From Treponema sp. (GTDB taxonomy: Bacteria > Spirochaetota > Spirochaetia > Treponematales > Breznakiellaceae), in the NCBI GenBank assembly GCA_031284105.1, contig JAITAN010000166.1:1-21966 (forward strand): DNA of 21,966 nt, in the 5' to 3' direction. The number at the start of each line of letters is the position of its first letter. The first letter of the stretch is position 1. The translations under genes were made by a program, and so were the position numbers. Below are positions 14,544 through 21,966 of the stretch, piece after piece. The notes under the pieces are model-generated. The model had not been told where the DNA came from, did no database searches, and was given only the letters and a program-made list of their open reading frames with translations.

Positions 14544-15908
14544 TCAGGTCCTGCCTTCCATTTTTGCGGCAATTTCGAGCAATTTTTCCTTGGTATTAAG
14601 TTCAGGATCATCAAGAACCGCCTCCAGAAGCTCTTTCAGGATGACGCCGAGACGGGGACCGGGCTGTATGCCCAATGCGATAAGCTCTTTACCGGAAACG
14701 GCCAAATCTTTGAGGGACAGCGCTTTTTTTTCATTAAGAATAGCGGTTACCCTATCCATGAACGGAATAAGGAAATCGGGCCGGAGCGGTTCGTCCGCAT
14801 GGGCAAAGGCATCCGCGCGGCGGAGCTTGTACAGGTTGGGTAGATGGGCTTCTCCCACCCTAACGATGAAGCGTCTGACGGCCGCGTTCGACCAGTTTGC
14901 AGTGTACCGGAACATGTGTTCGTCTACGAGATGGGTAACCGTGTCGATGACGGCATTGGGATAGCGCAAACGGCTCAATATGTTTTTTGTCAGAACGGCG
15001 CTTTCCCGCTCGTGGTGGTAAAATGTCCATACGCCGGATTCATCCATGGCGCGGGTAGCGCGCTTCCCGATGTCGTGGAAGAGCGCGGCGAGCCTCACCG
15101 CACGCGGGCAGCGTTCCTTTGCCGCATAATCGCAGGCAAGCAGCGAATGATCGAGTACATCAAAACGGTGGCGGCCCTTCTGCTCGACTCCCCGGCACGC
15201 GGCAAGTTCGGGAAGCATTTGTTCGAGAAGACCGGTGCGTTCCATGAGCAGCAAGCCGGTTGAAGGCTTTGCAGACCCGATTACTTTGTCGAGTTCATCA
15301 CGTATGCGTTCTACGGAAACGCTTGCGGTGATGGAAAGCGTCTGTGGAATCGCGGCAAGCGTCTCCGTATCAACGGAAAAGCCGAATTGGGATGCAAAAC
15401 GGACGCAACGCAGAGACCGCAGCCCATCCTCGCTGAAGCGTTCAAGCGGATTTCCCACACAGCGGATAACGCGGTTTTGTATATCCGCGCGCCCGTTAAA
15501 CGGATCGATGAGGCGTCCTTGCGGCAATTCCAGCGCCATGGCGTTCATAGTGAAATCGCGGCGGGAGAGGTCGTCTTCAATGGTTGCGGCATACGCGACT
15601 TTTTCAGGATGACGCCCGTCTCGGTAGTCCGATTCGGTGCGGAAGGTCGTGATTTCAAATGCCTGCCCCTTATAATGCACCGTAACGGTGCCGTGTTTGA
15701 TGCCGGTAGGAATAACGGTACACCGCTCCGCGCTGAACATGGCCGTAACCGCGTCCGGCCTTGCGGCCGTTGCAAGGTCAAAGTCTTGGGCCTTTTCGCC
15801 TCGAAGCATATCGCGCACCGCGCCGCCAACAAGGAAGCACGGCGTTCCATGCGCCGAAAAGATGCGGGCAATATCCTTTAGTATGCGCGGTATAAAAAGC
15901 ATGGTCAT
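14544..15908 (-). CDS. CCA tRNA nucleotidyltransferase / poly(A) polymerase family with HD domain
   Basis: The 454-residue class II nucleotidyltransferase probably adds or repairs the CCA end of tRNAs. The head has LVGGAVRDMLRG (26-37) and catalytic Asp42/Asp44 in DFDLATAA. RRDFTMNAMALELP (116-129), RLIDPFNG and ERFSEDGLRSLRCVRFA follow. An HD domain has His278-Asp279 in ALFHDIGKRATR and may give 2',3'-phosphatase or phosphodiesterase activity. ATG 15908 was chosen because AAAGG precedes it and homology seems to begin at LFIPRILKDI; ATG 15998 is possible. It converges on the histidine kinase with a 9-bp gap and no clear terminator. Separating CCA-adding from poly(A) polymerase function needs biochemical or phylogenetic data. 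Confidence 0.88.
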   Translation of the reverse strand: MTMLFIPRILKDIARIFSAHGTPCFLVGGAVRDMLRGEKAQDFDLATAARPDAVTAMFSAERCTVIPTGIKHGTVTVHYKGQAFEITTFRTESDYRDGRHPEKVAYAATIEDDLSRRDFTMNAMALELPQGRLIDPFNGRADIQNRVIRCVGNPLERFSEDGLRSLRCVRFASQFGFSVDTETLAAIPQTLSITASVSVERIRDELDKVIGSAKPSTGLLLMERTGLLEQMLPELAACRGVEQKGRHRFDVLDHSLLACDYAAKERCPRAVRLAALFHDIGKRATRAMDESGVWTFYHHERESAVLTKNILSRLRYPNAVIDTVTHLVDEHMFRYTANWSNAAVRRFIVRVGEAHLPNLYKLRRADAFAHADEPLRPDFLIPFMDRVTAILNEKKALSLKDLAVSGKELIALGIQPGPRLGVILKELLEAVLDDPELNTKEKLLEIAAKMEGRT

Positions 15909-16251
15909 TATACCTTTCCGTATATCCGGAGGATGGTATTTCGGGAGAACATCGCGCTCCCTTGTTTTTTGCGGCTCAATAGTACTTTGAGGAAACATAA
16001 CGCTTTCATCTTCAGTCGTTTCTCCGTTATCACGAACATAGTATGTAACGCACTCCGGGCGTTCCGCGTATACGGGCGCGGTTGCCCTTCACTCTTCCAT
16101 CTTTAGGACGTATTTACGCTGCGTAAAGCGATACATACATACGCAGGCCATAGCGTCCTTATCGTATGGTATCTGCCTTTACGGCTCCCTTTAGTATGAA
16201 CACGCCCCTAGAAGTTGCCGGGTATGCCTCATGGCATGGGTGCGAAAAGCA
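15909..16251. other. long leader/intergenic region before the CCA-enzyme gene
   Basis: About 340 bp lie between the CCA-enzyme start and the shared promoter. TTTACGC (16113-16119) and GCGTAAA (16121-16127) form a perfect inverted repeat around one base. It is nested between AGGACG just upstream and CGTCCT downstream, giving a larger imperfect stem. No TPP-riboswitch core, RNA gene or convincing small ORF was recognised. If the minus promoter at 16259-16286 is used, this is the 5' leader of the CCA-enzyme mRNA. Confidence 0.35.
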
Positions 16252-16286
16252 TTGTAACAGTATACAAACATACGGTATACTGTCAA
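16252..16286. promoter_or_regulatory. overlapping bidirectional promoter with symmetric -10 boxes
   Basis: Plus strand: TTGTAA (16252-16257), 18 bp, TATACT (16276-16281). Minus strand: TTGACA (16286-16281), 16 bp, TATACT (16264-16259). The two -10 boxes lie inside a perfect 9-bp inverted repeat, ACAGTATAC (16257-16265) and GTATACTGT (16275-16283). The plus promoter starts within about 2-4 nt of the thiN ATG (leaderless); the minus promoter points at the CCA-enzyme gene. The repeat could also bind a repressor. Confidence 0.55.
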
Positions 16287-16290
16287 TGCT

Positions 16291-16956
16291 ATGCGTGGAA
16301 TTGCTTTTATCGGCGGCGAAAGCCCTGCGCCGGATATATGCCGGAGCGCGGCGTCCGGAGCGGGGCTTATCGTTGCGGCGGATGCCGGCCTCATAACCGC
16401 GGAACAAGCCGGCATCACGCCGGACTGGATCGTGGGCGACATGGATTCAGTGGACGAAAGCCGTCTTGCCGGATACGGCAGCGAGCGGATCATCAGGTAC
16501 CGCGCGGACAAAGACTGCACCGACACGGAGCTTGCCCTCCGGTTGCTCTGGGACAAAGGCTGCGTCCATACCGCGCTTATCGGCGGCGGCGGCGGCAGAA
16601 TCGATCACCTTCTCGCCATCCGCGCCCTTTTTGAGCGGCGCCCTTCGCCCGACCGGTGGATCACCGGTCGGGAAATACTCTACCGCATCCAATCTCCTGA
16701 AACGCTTGAATTGCGCCTGAAACCAAAAAGCCTCGTGTCGGTTTTTCCCTGCGCGGAAACGCATGGACGGGCCAGAAGCCGCGGTTTACAATGGACGCTT
16801 GATGCGCTTGAATGGAAAAAGGGCTTTTTCGGGATAAGCAACGTAGCGGTCAACGGAAATTGCGCGGTTTCTGCGGAAAAAGGGGCGTTTCTAGTCATTG
16901 CCGCCATTGCGGATACGGTGGAAGCGGCAAAAACAGCGGAACAGGTCCCATTGTAG
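16291..16956 (+). CDS. thiN: thiamine pyrophosphokinase
   Basis: The 221-residue enzyme makes thiamine pyrophosphate from thiamine and ATP. Family motifs are VAADAGLITAEQAGITPDWIV, GDMDSV (49-54), DKDCTDTELAL (73-83) and GGGGGRIDH (98-106). The C-terminal part (about 120-215) is the thiamine-binding beta-domain, ending in a run typical of the family. There is no Shine-Dalgarno; the -10 box ends 9 nt before the ATG, so the mRNA is probably leaderless. No TPP riboswitch was found. It stands alone and converges on the ATPase/TPR gene with a 6-bp gap. Confidence 0.9.
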   Translation: MRGIAFIGGESPAPDICRSAASGAGLIVAADAGLITAEQAGITPDWIVGDMDSVDESRLAGYGSERIIRYRADKDCTDTELALRLLWDKGCVHTALIGGGGGRIDHLLAIRALFERRPSPDRWITGREILYRIQSPETLELRLKPKSLVSVFPCAETHGRARSRGLQWTLDALEWKKGFFGISNVAVNGNCAVSAEKGAFLVIAAIADTVEAAKTAEQVPL

Positions 16957-16962
16957 CTCCCC

Positions 16963-19836
16963 TCATATCAACATATATTCTTTGGCCGCGTGAACCAGAG
17001 CGTTGTTCCAGTAAGGACGGTTCAGAAACCCCCTGCGGGATTCCGTATCGTCTATTTTCAGTCCGCGCTGCTGGAGCCGCCTAATCGCGGTGCCGACAAC
17101 GGTATTTATATCAATAAGCGGCGCGCCGGATTTACGCAAAACACGGTACAACGCATAAAAATAGAAAGAATCGTATGTATCCATGCCGGGGGGCAGTTCG
17201 CTAGGCGTTAGCCAGTCAATATCCTTTATAGCTTGGTTTTTATCGGACGCGGTCTTTGAAACCGCACTGAGTGCAAGACTGTGAAATATTGAAGCTTTCC
17301 TGCCCCAAAAATCCCGTTTACTCATATTCAACAACTCGCCTTGAGCAAAGCCGCTGCTCCAGTCCGGGCGTTCCGTCCACAAGAAGCTCTCGGCGGGAAT
17401 CGCTTTGGCTATAGTTTCCGAAAACTCAAGCGCCGTCTCATAGGAGCCGGAAATATACGATGCTTCGGCTTTGAAAAGAAGAAGATCAAGATTAGAAGGA
17501 TCAGCACTATTGGACAGGGGAAGGCGGTCGGGTTTTGCGGCCGTGAGGTTTGAAAAGAATTTCGCGCGAAATATCCATGCACTCATGGTATTCTTCATGG
17601 CATCCGTTATCGGCTCCGAAAGATTTTCAAAGGTCTTTTCAAACAGGTGCAGGGCGTCCTGATAAAAGCCGAATTCAAAACGCAGTTTGCCCCGTAAGAA
17701 GCGGGCGCGATCCGTCCAGTTATTGCATCCCGCGATGACGGCGTTGTGTTCGGCATTGTGGGCAAGCCGTTCGGCCTTGGGAAGATCGCCAAGCAGGTAG
17801 TAAATATTTGCGGCGTAATATGAAGAAACGGCAAGTTCATCAATGGTTCCTTGTTTTTCGGCATGTTCAACCGCAATGGTGATATATTCCGCGACTTCAC
17901 CCCACTTCCCACCGTGTAGTTTCACCAGGGCGATAAGCCTGAACACTTTTGCGGGACTTGTTTTGTGCTGTTCATGGTGTATTCGCAGTACCTTTTTCAG
18001 CGTCTCAAACGCCCGCGTTCCCTCTCCGACAGCCGCATAATAACACGCGCGGTTGATAAGAATTTGTACTTCGTACAATGCCGAAGCCGTGTCCGGCGCT
18101 ACCGCGGAAAATACTGTTTGTATGTTATTTTTATCTCCGTGTATCAGCGCGTTAAACGTTAAAAACAGATACCGCGCCGCAGGTCCCCGTTCCTTTCCGA
18201 CAATGGTATCAAAGCGGTTTGCGGTAATGGAACGGTGTATTCTTGCGGTTGTTCCGTTGAGAACATCCGAACACAGGGCATTCCAGAGAAGCGTATCGGA
18301 AATCACGGTATGTAAGCCGGCAAGCGTTTCGATAAGGTCAAAACAGGCCGACAGTCTGCCTCGGGACACGGCTTGAAGCAGGCACGTTTTAATAAAATCG
18401 TAGATCGCATCTTTTCTGTCTCCCAAAAACCATTCCGCACGTATGGTAAAATTGGGGATACGCGGAAGCGGATCATCAACGCAATCAATAACCCCGATAC
18501 GGGCAAGCTGGGCAAACACCCGAATCAGCATGGATGGATTTCCTCCGCCGGCTTCTTCAAATAGGCGGGGAAACAGATAACCGGGAAAGAAATTACGTAA
18601 CACATTAAAGGTATAGGATAATCCCCACAGATCTACCGACATTTCACGAGTATCTATCAGAGGAATATCTGTATGGTGATCCAAAAGGATAGTTCTTGAA
18701 AAGACGGCTTCCCATTTGTGTAAAAATGTACGCTTATCTTTCTTTTCCGTACAGGTCCCATACGCCGTTATGTCAAATTTCACCCCGTTATATATATCAA
18801 GAAACATATCTACCGCTAATGGGTCTGCGTTATGCACGTTTTCAACGACAATCACAGGGCGCACTTCTCTCGCTTTTGCTTTTGTAACATACATATCAAC
18901 CAGCAATCGTAAAAAACGCCTGATGGTACCGGCAAGCGCCGGTGAATACTCGTTACGGAGCCGTTCCCGAAAGATGATTTTCTTTAGCGTATCTAAAAGC
19001 TCAAGCTGTTTCTGATCGCCGGCGCCCTCACCGTTACCGGCTATTAAGAATGCGTGTATTTTGGGACTTATCATATCGGCAAACGCGCCGATGTTGGCGC
19101 CGCCATCGCGAGCGGTATCGAAACTTTTGTTAGCGGCATCGTGGCGAAACCGGAGTATCAAGGGCGGCGTATTGCCTGTCAATGCACAGAAGCGGTAAAT
19201 CCCCTCTCGTTTGCCGATAAAATCCGGGCCGGAAAAAACGATGTTTTTACCGAATTCTTGTTTGATTGTGTGAACGATCTTATCGCTCAAGGGAAATGCG
19301 CCCGCGAATCTTCGGACGTTACGGGAAACGGCTTCAATATGTTTTATCTGTACATAACTTCCCGTTGAGCCGGCGCGGACGGCAAAATCCTTGTTTTCAA
19401 AGGTGCAGTAGCTACTAAGCGCATTCTTCATTTCCACGTCGCACCATATACCGCTTTCCCCATGCAGGGAAGCGAGTGTCCGGCACACGTCTTCTATTTC
19501 AAAGACGGGAACGTTTTTACAGATGACGAACGCGTACGCGCCGACAGAAACAGGACAGTTCTTTCTCAATAGGTCATGGCCTGTTTCCAGAACACAGATG
19601 ATGTTGGGCCATATTCCAATCGATTTCTCGTTAAAAGAAGCGGCGATATACCGTTCCTTGATATGAACGCCTCCATTTGCCGCTTCAAATGCTTTGACGA
19701 GACCGCTTTCCAAGGTTATGAGATTTTCTTCCCGTGTTTTTTGAAGTTGTGTTCTGAATCGTAAAAAGAACAGTACTTGGATCACTTTTTCTCTGTTTCC
19801 CTGTGAAATAGTACTATAAAGAGGGTGTTTTTTCAA
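16963..19836 (-). CDS. large degenerate STAND-like ATPase / TPR-repeat protein, function unknown
   Basis: The reading frame is 957 codons. The N-terminal 190 residues resemble nothing recognised with confidence; a decayed nucleotide-cyclase-like domain is possible. Residues 203-210 read GPDFIGKR, a P-loop shape with Arg where Ser/Thr is expected, and 328-338 read VIVVENVHNAD, close to a Walker B strand of MalT/STAND proteins. The C-terminal half is alpha-helical, with TPR-like pairs (e.g. SSYYAANIYYLLGDLPKAERLA and the LRFEFGFYQDALHLFEK segment). It is probably a cytoplasmic signalling scaffold with impaired ATPase activity. TTG 19836 is the outer limit of the frame. A promoter whose -35 box covers that TTG makes GTG 19785 (at codon 18) a better start candidate. 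No transmembrane segment or signal peptide is evident. Confidence 0.75.
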   Translation of the reverse strand: MKKHPLYSTISQGNREKVIQVLFFLRFRTQLQKTREENLITLESGLVKAFEAANGGVHIKERYIAASFNEKSIGIWPNIICVLETGHDLLRKNCPVSVGAYAFVICKNVPVFEIEDVCRTLASLHGESGIWCDVEMKNALSSYCTFENKDFAVRAGSTGSYVQIKHIEAVSRNVRRFAGAFPLSDKIVHTIKQEFGKNIVFSGPDFIGKREGIYRFCALTGNTPPLILRFRHDAANKSFDTARDGGANIGAFADMISPKIHAFLIAGNGEGAGDQKQLELLDTLKKIIFRERLRNEYSPALAGTIRRFLRLLVDMYVTKAKAREVRPVIVVENVHNADPLAVDMFLDIYNGVKFDITAYGTCTEKKDKRTFLHKWEAVFSRTILLDHHTDIPLIDTREMSVDLWGLSYTFNVLRNFFPGYLFPRLFEEAGGGNPSMLIRVFAQLARIGVIDCVDDPLPRIPNFTIRAEWFLGDRKDAIYDFIKTCLLQAVSRGRLSACFDLIETLAGLHTVISDTLLWNALCSDVLNGTTARIHRSITANRFDTIVGKERGPAARYLFLTFNALIHGDKNNIQTVFSAVAPDTASALYEVQILINRACYYAAVGEGTRAFETLKKVLRIHHEQHKTSPAKVFRLIALVKLHGGKWGEVAEYITIAVEHAEKQGTIDELAVSSYYAANIYYLLGDLPKAERLAHNAEHNAVIAGCNNWTDRARFLRGKLRFEFGFYQDALHLFEKTFENLSEPITDAMKNTMSAWIFRAKFFSNLTAAKPDRLPLSNSADPSNLDLLLFKAEASYISGSYETALEFSETIAKAIPAESFLWTERPDWSSGFAQGELLNMSKRDFWGRKASIFHSLALSAVSKTASDKNQAIKDIDWLTPSELPPGMDTYDSFYFYALYRVLRKSGAPLIDINTVVGTAIRRLQQRGLKIDDTESRRGFLNRPYWNNALVHAAKEYMLI
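19808..19836 (-). promoter_or_regulatory. candidate promoter of the ATPase/TPR gene
   Basis: On the minus strand TTGAAA (19836-19831), a 17-bp spacer and TACTAT (19813-19808). Transcription would start near 19801, downstream of the TTG that opens the frame, favouring the GTG at 19785 as start codon. Confidence 0.45.
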
Positions 19837-19839
19837 TAG

Positions 19840-19872
19840 TAAAAAATACCATGCCGCCGCACCGGCGGCGTG
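19840..19872 (-). terminator. rho-independent terminator/attenuator on the minus strand
   Basis: GCCGCCG (19853-19859) and CGGCGGC (19863-19869) form a strong hairpin with loop CAC, extended by three outer pairs. On the minus strand it is followed after GTA by six T residues (19846-19841). It sits between divergent genes. It could block antisense read-through from birA or act as a leader attenuator. Confidence 0.55.
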
Positions 19873-19900
19873 ATCCGCCCTAGTTTGACATTCACGTCTT

Positions 19901-19909
19901 TGCTATACT
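19901..19909 (+). promoter_or_regulatory. extended -10 promoter of the aminopeptidase gene
   Basis: TGCTATACT is an extended -10 (TGn plus TATACT). TTGACA at 19885-19890 is only 13 bp away, too close for a normal -35. The -10 ends 6 nt before ATG 19916, so transcription should start at or beside the A of the ATG. No Shine-Dalgarno is present. Confidence 0.55.
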
Positions 19910-19915
19910 GACGGC

Positions 19916-21004
19916 ATGAAAATCCTGATATTCTTTGTACCGCGCGTTTTGACTGCGCTCGCGGGCTTTGCCCTGATCATCACCACGCCGCTAGTCTTTT
20001 CGGGCTGTTATATCCTGAAACAGGGCGTTATCCTGCTGGGGTATCTCTCAAAGGCGGTTCCGCTGGAAACGATTGCCATAAATCCCGATGAACGCGGTTT
20101 TGTGGATCGGGTACAGGATATCCGCCGCTTTGCCAAGGAAGAACTGGGGCTAAAACAGAACAAAAATTACACGACCTATGTGGCTATTGACCGCAATTAT
20201 CTTGCGGCCGTAGTATCCGCCGATCAGCCGGACGCCTTTGTCCGTTATGAATGGCATTTTCCCATCGCGGGCGCGGTTCCTTATAAAGGCTTCTTCAAGG
20301 TAGAAGACGCACGCAGCGAGGCGGAGAAACTCAGAAAGAAAGGGCTGGACGTGTGGGTGCGCGGGGTGGACGCCTTCAGTACGCTGGGCTGGTTCAAAGA
20401 CCCTCTTTATTCTTACATGAAAAGCTATCCGGTACACCAACTCGCGGATCTCCTCATCCATGAACAACTGCACGCTACGGTATACCTCGCCGGACAGTCC
20501 CAATTTAACGAGGAACTGGCTGAATTTGTGGGCGGCGAAGGCGCGCGGCTCTACATGGAAAAGACGTTCGGCAGCGATTCGCCGGAATACCGCGCCATGC
20601 TTGACGGCAAAGCAGACGGCGCGGCTTTCGTCGCCTTTATCCATGAACTGATAGCCGGGCTGGACGCCCTCTACCAAGGAACGCTTCCCCGTGAGGAAAC
20701 GCTGCGGGAAAAAGAGCGGATCATAGCGCGCGCACAGGAACGGTTTGCCGCGGAATACCAACAACGCTTCATAGGAGAAAACTACCGTTTTTTCTCATCC
20801 ATGACCATAAACAACGCGTATCTGGAACTGTACCGCCTGTATTATGCCGGCGAAGACTACCTCGCGTCTCTTTATGAACGCGCCGGAAAGGACCTCCCGC
20901 GTCTTATTGCGGCCGCCGCGTCCATCAAGGGCGCGGGCAAGAACGGCAATCCCCGAATGGCGCTTGAAGCCGCGCTGTTTGGCGCCGCGCCTTCCGATGA
21001 GTAA
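19916..21004 (+). CDS. putative zinc aminopeptidase lipoprotein (family like Pfam PF10023)
   Basis: The 362-residue protein begins with a hydrophobic signal segment (about 3-30) ending VFSGC, a probable relaxed spirochaetal lipobox with Cys31 lipidated. The following YILKQGVILLGYL stretch is usual for this family. The metal site is HEQLH (182-186) in LLIHEQLHATV, with NEELAEFVG (198-206) providing the likely third ligand. These features match a family annotated as predicted aminopeptidase; the substrate is not known. It is likely anchored on the periplasmic side. It converges on birA with a 5-bp gap. The fold call is good; the peptidase activity is inferred from the motif. Confidence 0.8.
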   Translation: MKILIFFVPRVLTALAGFALIITTPLVFSGCYILKQGVILLGYLSKAVPLETIAINPDERGFVDRVQDIRRFAKEELGLKQNKNYTTYVAIDRNYLAAVVSADQPDAFVRYEWHFPIAGAVPYKGFFKVEDARSEAEKLRKKGLDVWVRGVDAFSTLGWFKDPLYSYMKSYPVHQLADLLIHEQLHATVYLAGQSQFNEELAEFVGGEGARLYMEKTFGSDSPEYRAMLDGKADGAAFVAFIHELIAGLDALYQGTLPREETLREKERIIARAQERFAAEYQQRFIGENYRFFSSMTINNAYLELYRLYYAGEDYLASLYERAGKDLPRLIAAAASIKGAGKNGNPRMALEAALFGAAPSDE

Positions 21005-21009
21005 GCGGA

Positions 21010-21840
21010 CTATCCGTGCGGATACATGTCCAACTCTCCGGTGAAAAAGGCTTCGACTCGTGTACCGGCGCGTTGCCGCCTTTCGATCAGCAGGGATCCG
21101 TCTTCGCCGATGCCGTACAAAGTTCCTTCCACGTACTCATCAGAACCGGTTCCGCCCGCGATAAAACGCACCTGTGTACCCTTCAGGTAGAGCCGCCCGG
21201 AAAGCCGTTCTCTCCATGAACCGTCCGTCTGCCGCAACTCACGGTACAGATACGCAAGGATGCGCTCAAGCGCCCGAAACCTGTCGTCATGTTCCGGTGA
21301 TGCGCCGTAGGCAAGTGCAATGCTGGTCGCCTTTTCCCGCAAATCGTCAGGAAATTGGGTTTGCGCAACATTCACGCCTATACCGATGAACACGGTTTTA
21401 CCATCGCTTTCACTGATGATGCCCGCGGCTTTTCTTGCCCCGTCCGTACCGGCGTTTGGGCAAAGCATAATATCGTTGGGCCATTTTACCAGCGCCGTAT
21501 GCTGAACGCCGCACGCCGGAACACGCCGCGTTAAACCTGCGGCAAAGTCTTCTATCGCACATGCGGCCGCAAGTCCTGTTTTAAGGGTAATCGCCTTGGG
21601 AATATCCGAAAAGCCACGGTACCGCAGCAAAAGCGTACAGTACAAGTTGCCCGCAGCGGATTGCCACGCCCTTTCCGGTATCCTGCCCCGACCCGCGCTT
21701 TGCCGGTCCGCTACGATCACGGTTCCGTGCGGAAACCCCTGCGCGGCAAGGGCGCGGGATACATCCATGGTGCTGGAGACCGTCTCCGCGCGGAAGACCG
21801 GCGCTTCATTAAAAGGATTTTTTATAGAAAGTGTTTCCAT
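21010..21840 (-). CDS. birA: biotin-[acetyl-CoA-carboxylase] ligase without DNA-binding domain
   Basis: The 276-residue enzyme attaches biotin to carrier lysines. Motifs are SSTMD (22-26), DRQSAGRGR (45-53, biotinyl-AMP loop), VKWPNDIML (118-126), Lys137 in GARKAAGII and FIGIGVNV (151-158). A C-terminal SH3-like domain follows (about 225-276). The N-terminal HTH of E. coli BirA is missing, so it should not repress biotin genes. The ATG at 21840 has AGGG about eight bases upstream. A promoter lies just upstream on the same strand. Confidence 0.92.
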   Translation of the reverse strand: METLSIKNPFNEAPVFRAETVSSTMDVSRALAAQGFPHGTVIVADRQSAGRGRIPERAWQSAAGNLYCTLLLRYRGFSDIPKAITLKTGLAAACAIEDFAAGLTRRVPACGVQHTALVKWPNDIMLCPNAGTDGARKAAGIISESDGKTVFIGIGVNVAQTQFPDDLREKATSIALAYGASPEHDDRFRALERILAYLYRELRQTDGSWRERLSGRLYLKGTQVRFIAGGTGSDEYVEGTLYGIGEDGSLLIERRQRAGTRVEAFFTGELDMYPHG

Positions 21841-21854
21841 AGTAACCGCCCTAC

Positions 21855-21883
21855 AGTCTACCCATGTACCGCGCTTTTTGCAA
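21855..21883 (-). promoter_or_regulatory. promoter of birA
   Basis: On the minus strand TTGCAA (21883-21878), 17-bp spacer and TAGACT (21860-21855). The -10 ends 14 nt before the ATG. Nothing else is recognised from 21884 to the window end. Confidence 0.5.
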
Positions 21884-21966
21884 TCCGGCGAATAGGGGCG
21901 TCTATATGGCGTTTCGTCCGCTGCGCCGACGTTCCCGCAACTAAAAATTCTTAAAAAAGAAGCGTT

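Noticed and set aside
16200..16290. TPP riboswitch upstream of thiamine pyrophosphokinase
   Set aside because: No conserved TPP core (e.g. CTGAGA motif) is present and the promoter leaves almost no leader.

Overview
The window looks like a chromosomal segment of a spirochaete, most likely a Treponema-type organism of roughly 50% GC. The inference rests on the cluster HPr kinase/phosphorylase - HPr - NtrY-like histidine kinase, a GAF/HD-GYP protein, a large degenerate ATPase/TPR protein and many 4-base ATGA gene overlaps. No database search was possible, so the taxonomy is inference.

Left flank (1-2580): a possible gene end, a decayed minus-strand coding remnant, then a GAF/HD-GYP protein overlapping a lone class I fumarase beta-type subunit, closed by a terminator. 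Positions 2583-2765 hold a 23-bp x 8 tandem repeat.

Central region (2860-11113): a complete hexitol (mannitol-type) PTS operon. Its order is operator-like repeat, promoter, 23-codon Tyr-rich leader peptide, mtlA (EIICB), an HPr lacking Ser46, mtlR, mtlF (EIIA), a 1-phosphofructokinase-type kinase, an L-sorbose-1-phosphate-reductase-like dehydrogenase, and ptsI (Enzyme I). Every phosphotransfer step from PEP to substrate is encoded. No classical MtlD is present; the dehydrogenase plus kinase suggest a route through fructose-1-phosphate.

Regulatory PTS operon (11465-14534): hprK from a probably leaderless promoter, a second HPr that keeps both His15 and Ser46, and an NtrY-like kinase, all overlapping. 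The two operons together look like a division of labour between a transport HPr and a regulatory HPr.

Right part (14544-21966): compact housekeeping genes in alternating orientation. These are a CCA-adding/poly(A) polymerase-family enzyme (-), thiamine pyrophosphokinase (+), a 957-codon spirochaete-style ATPase/TPR protein (-), a putative lipoprotein metalloaminopeptidase (+) and a biotin-protein ligase without HTH (-). Convergent stops are 5-9 bp apart. Several promoters place the -10 box 6-9 nt before the ATG with no Shine-Dalgarno, pointing to leaderless mRNAs. The pair at 15908/16291 appears to share a symmetric, overlapping bidirectional promoter. No transposase, integrase, rRNA, tRNA or cas gene was seen.
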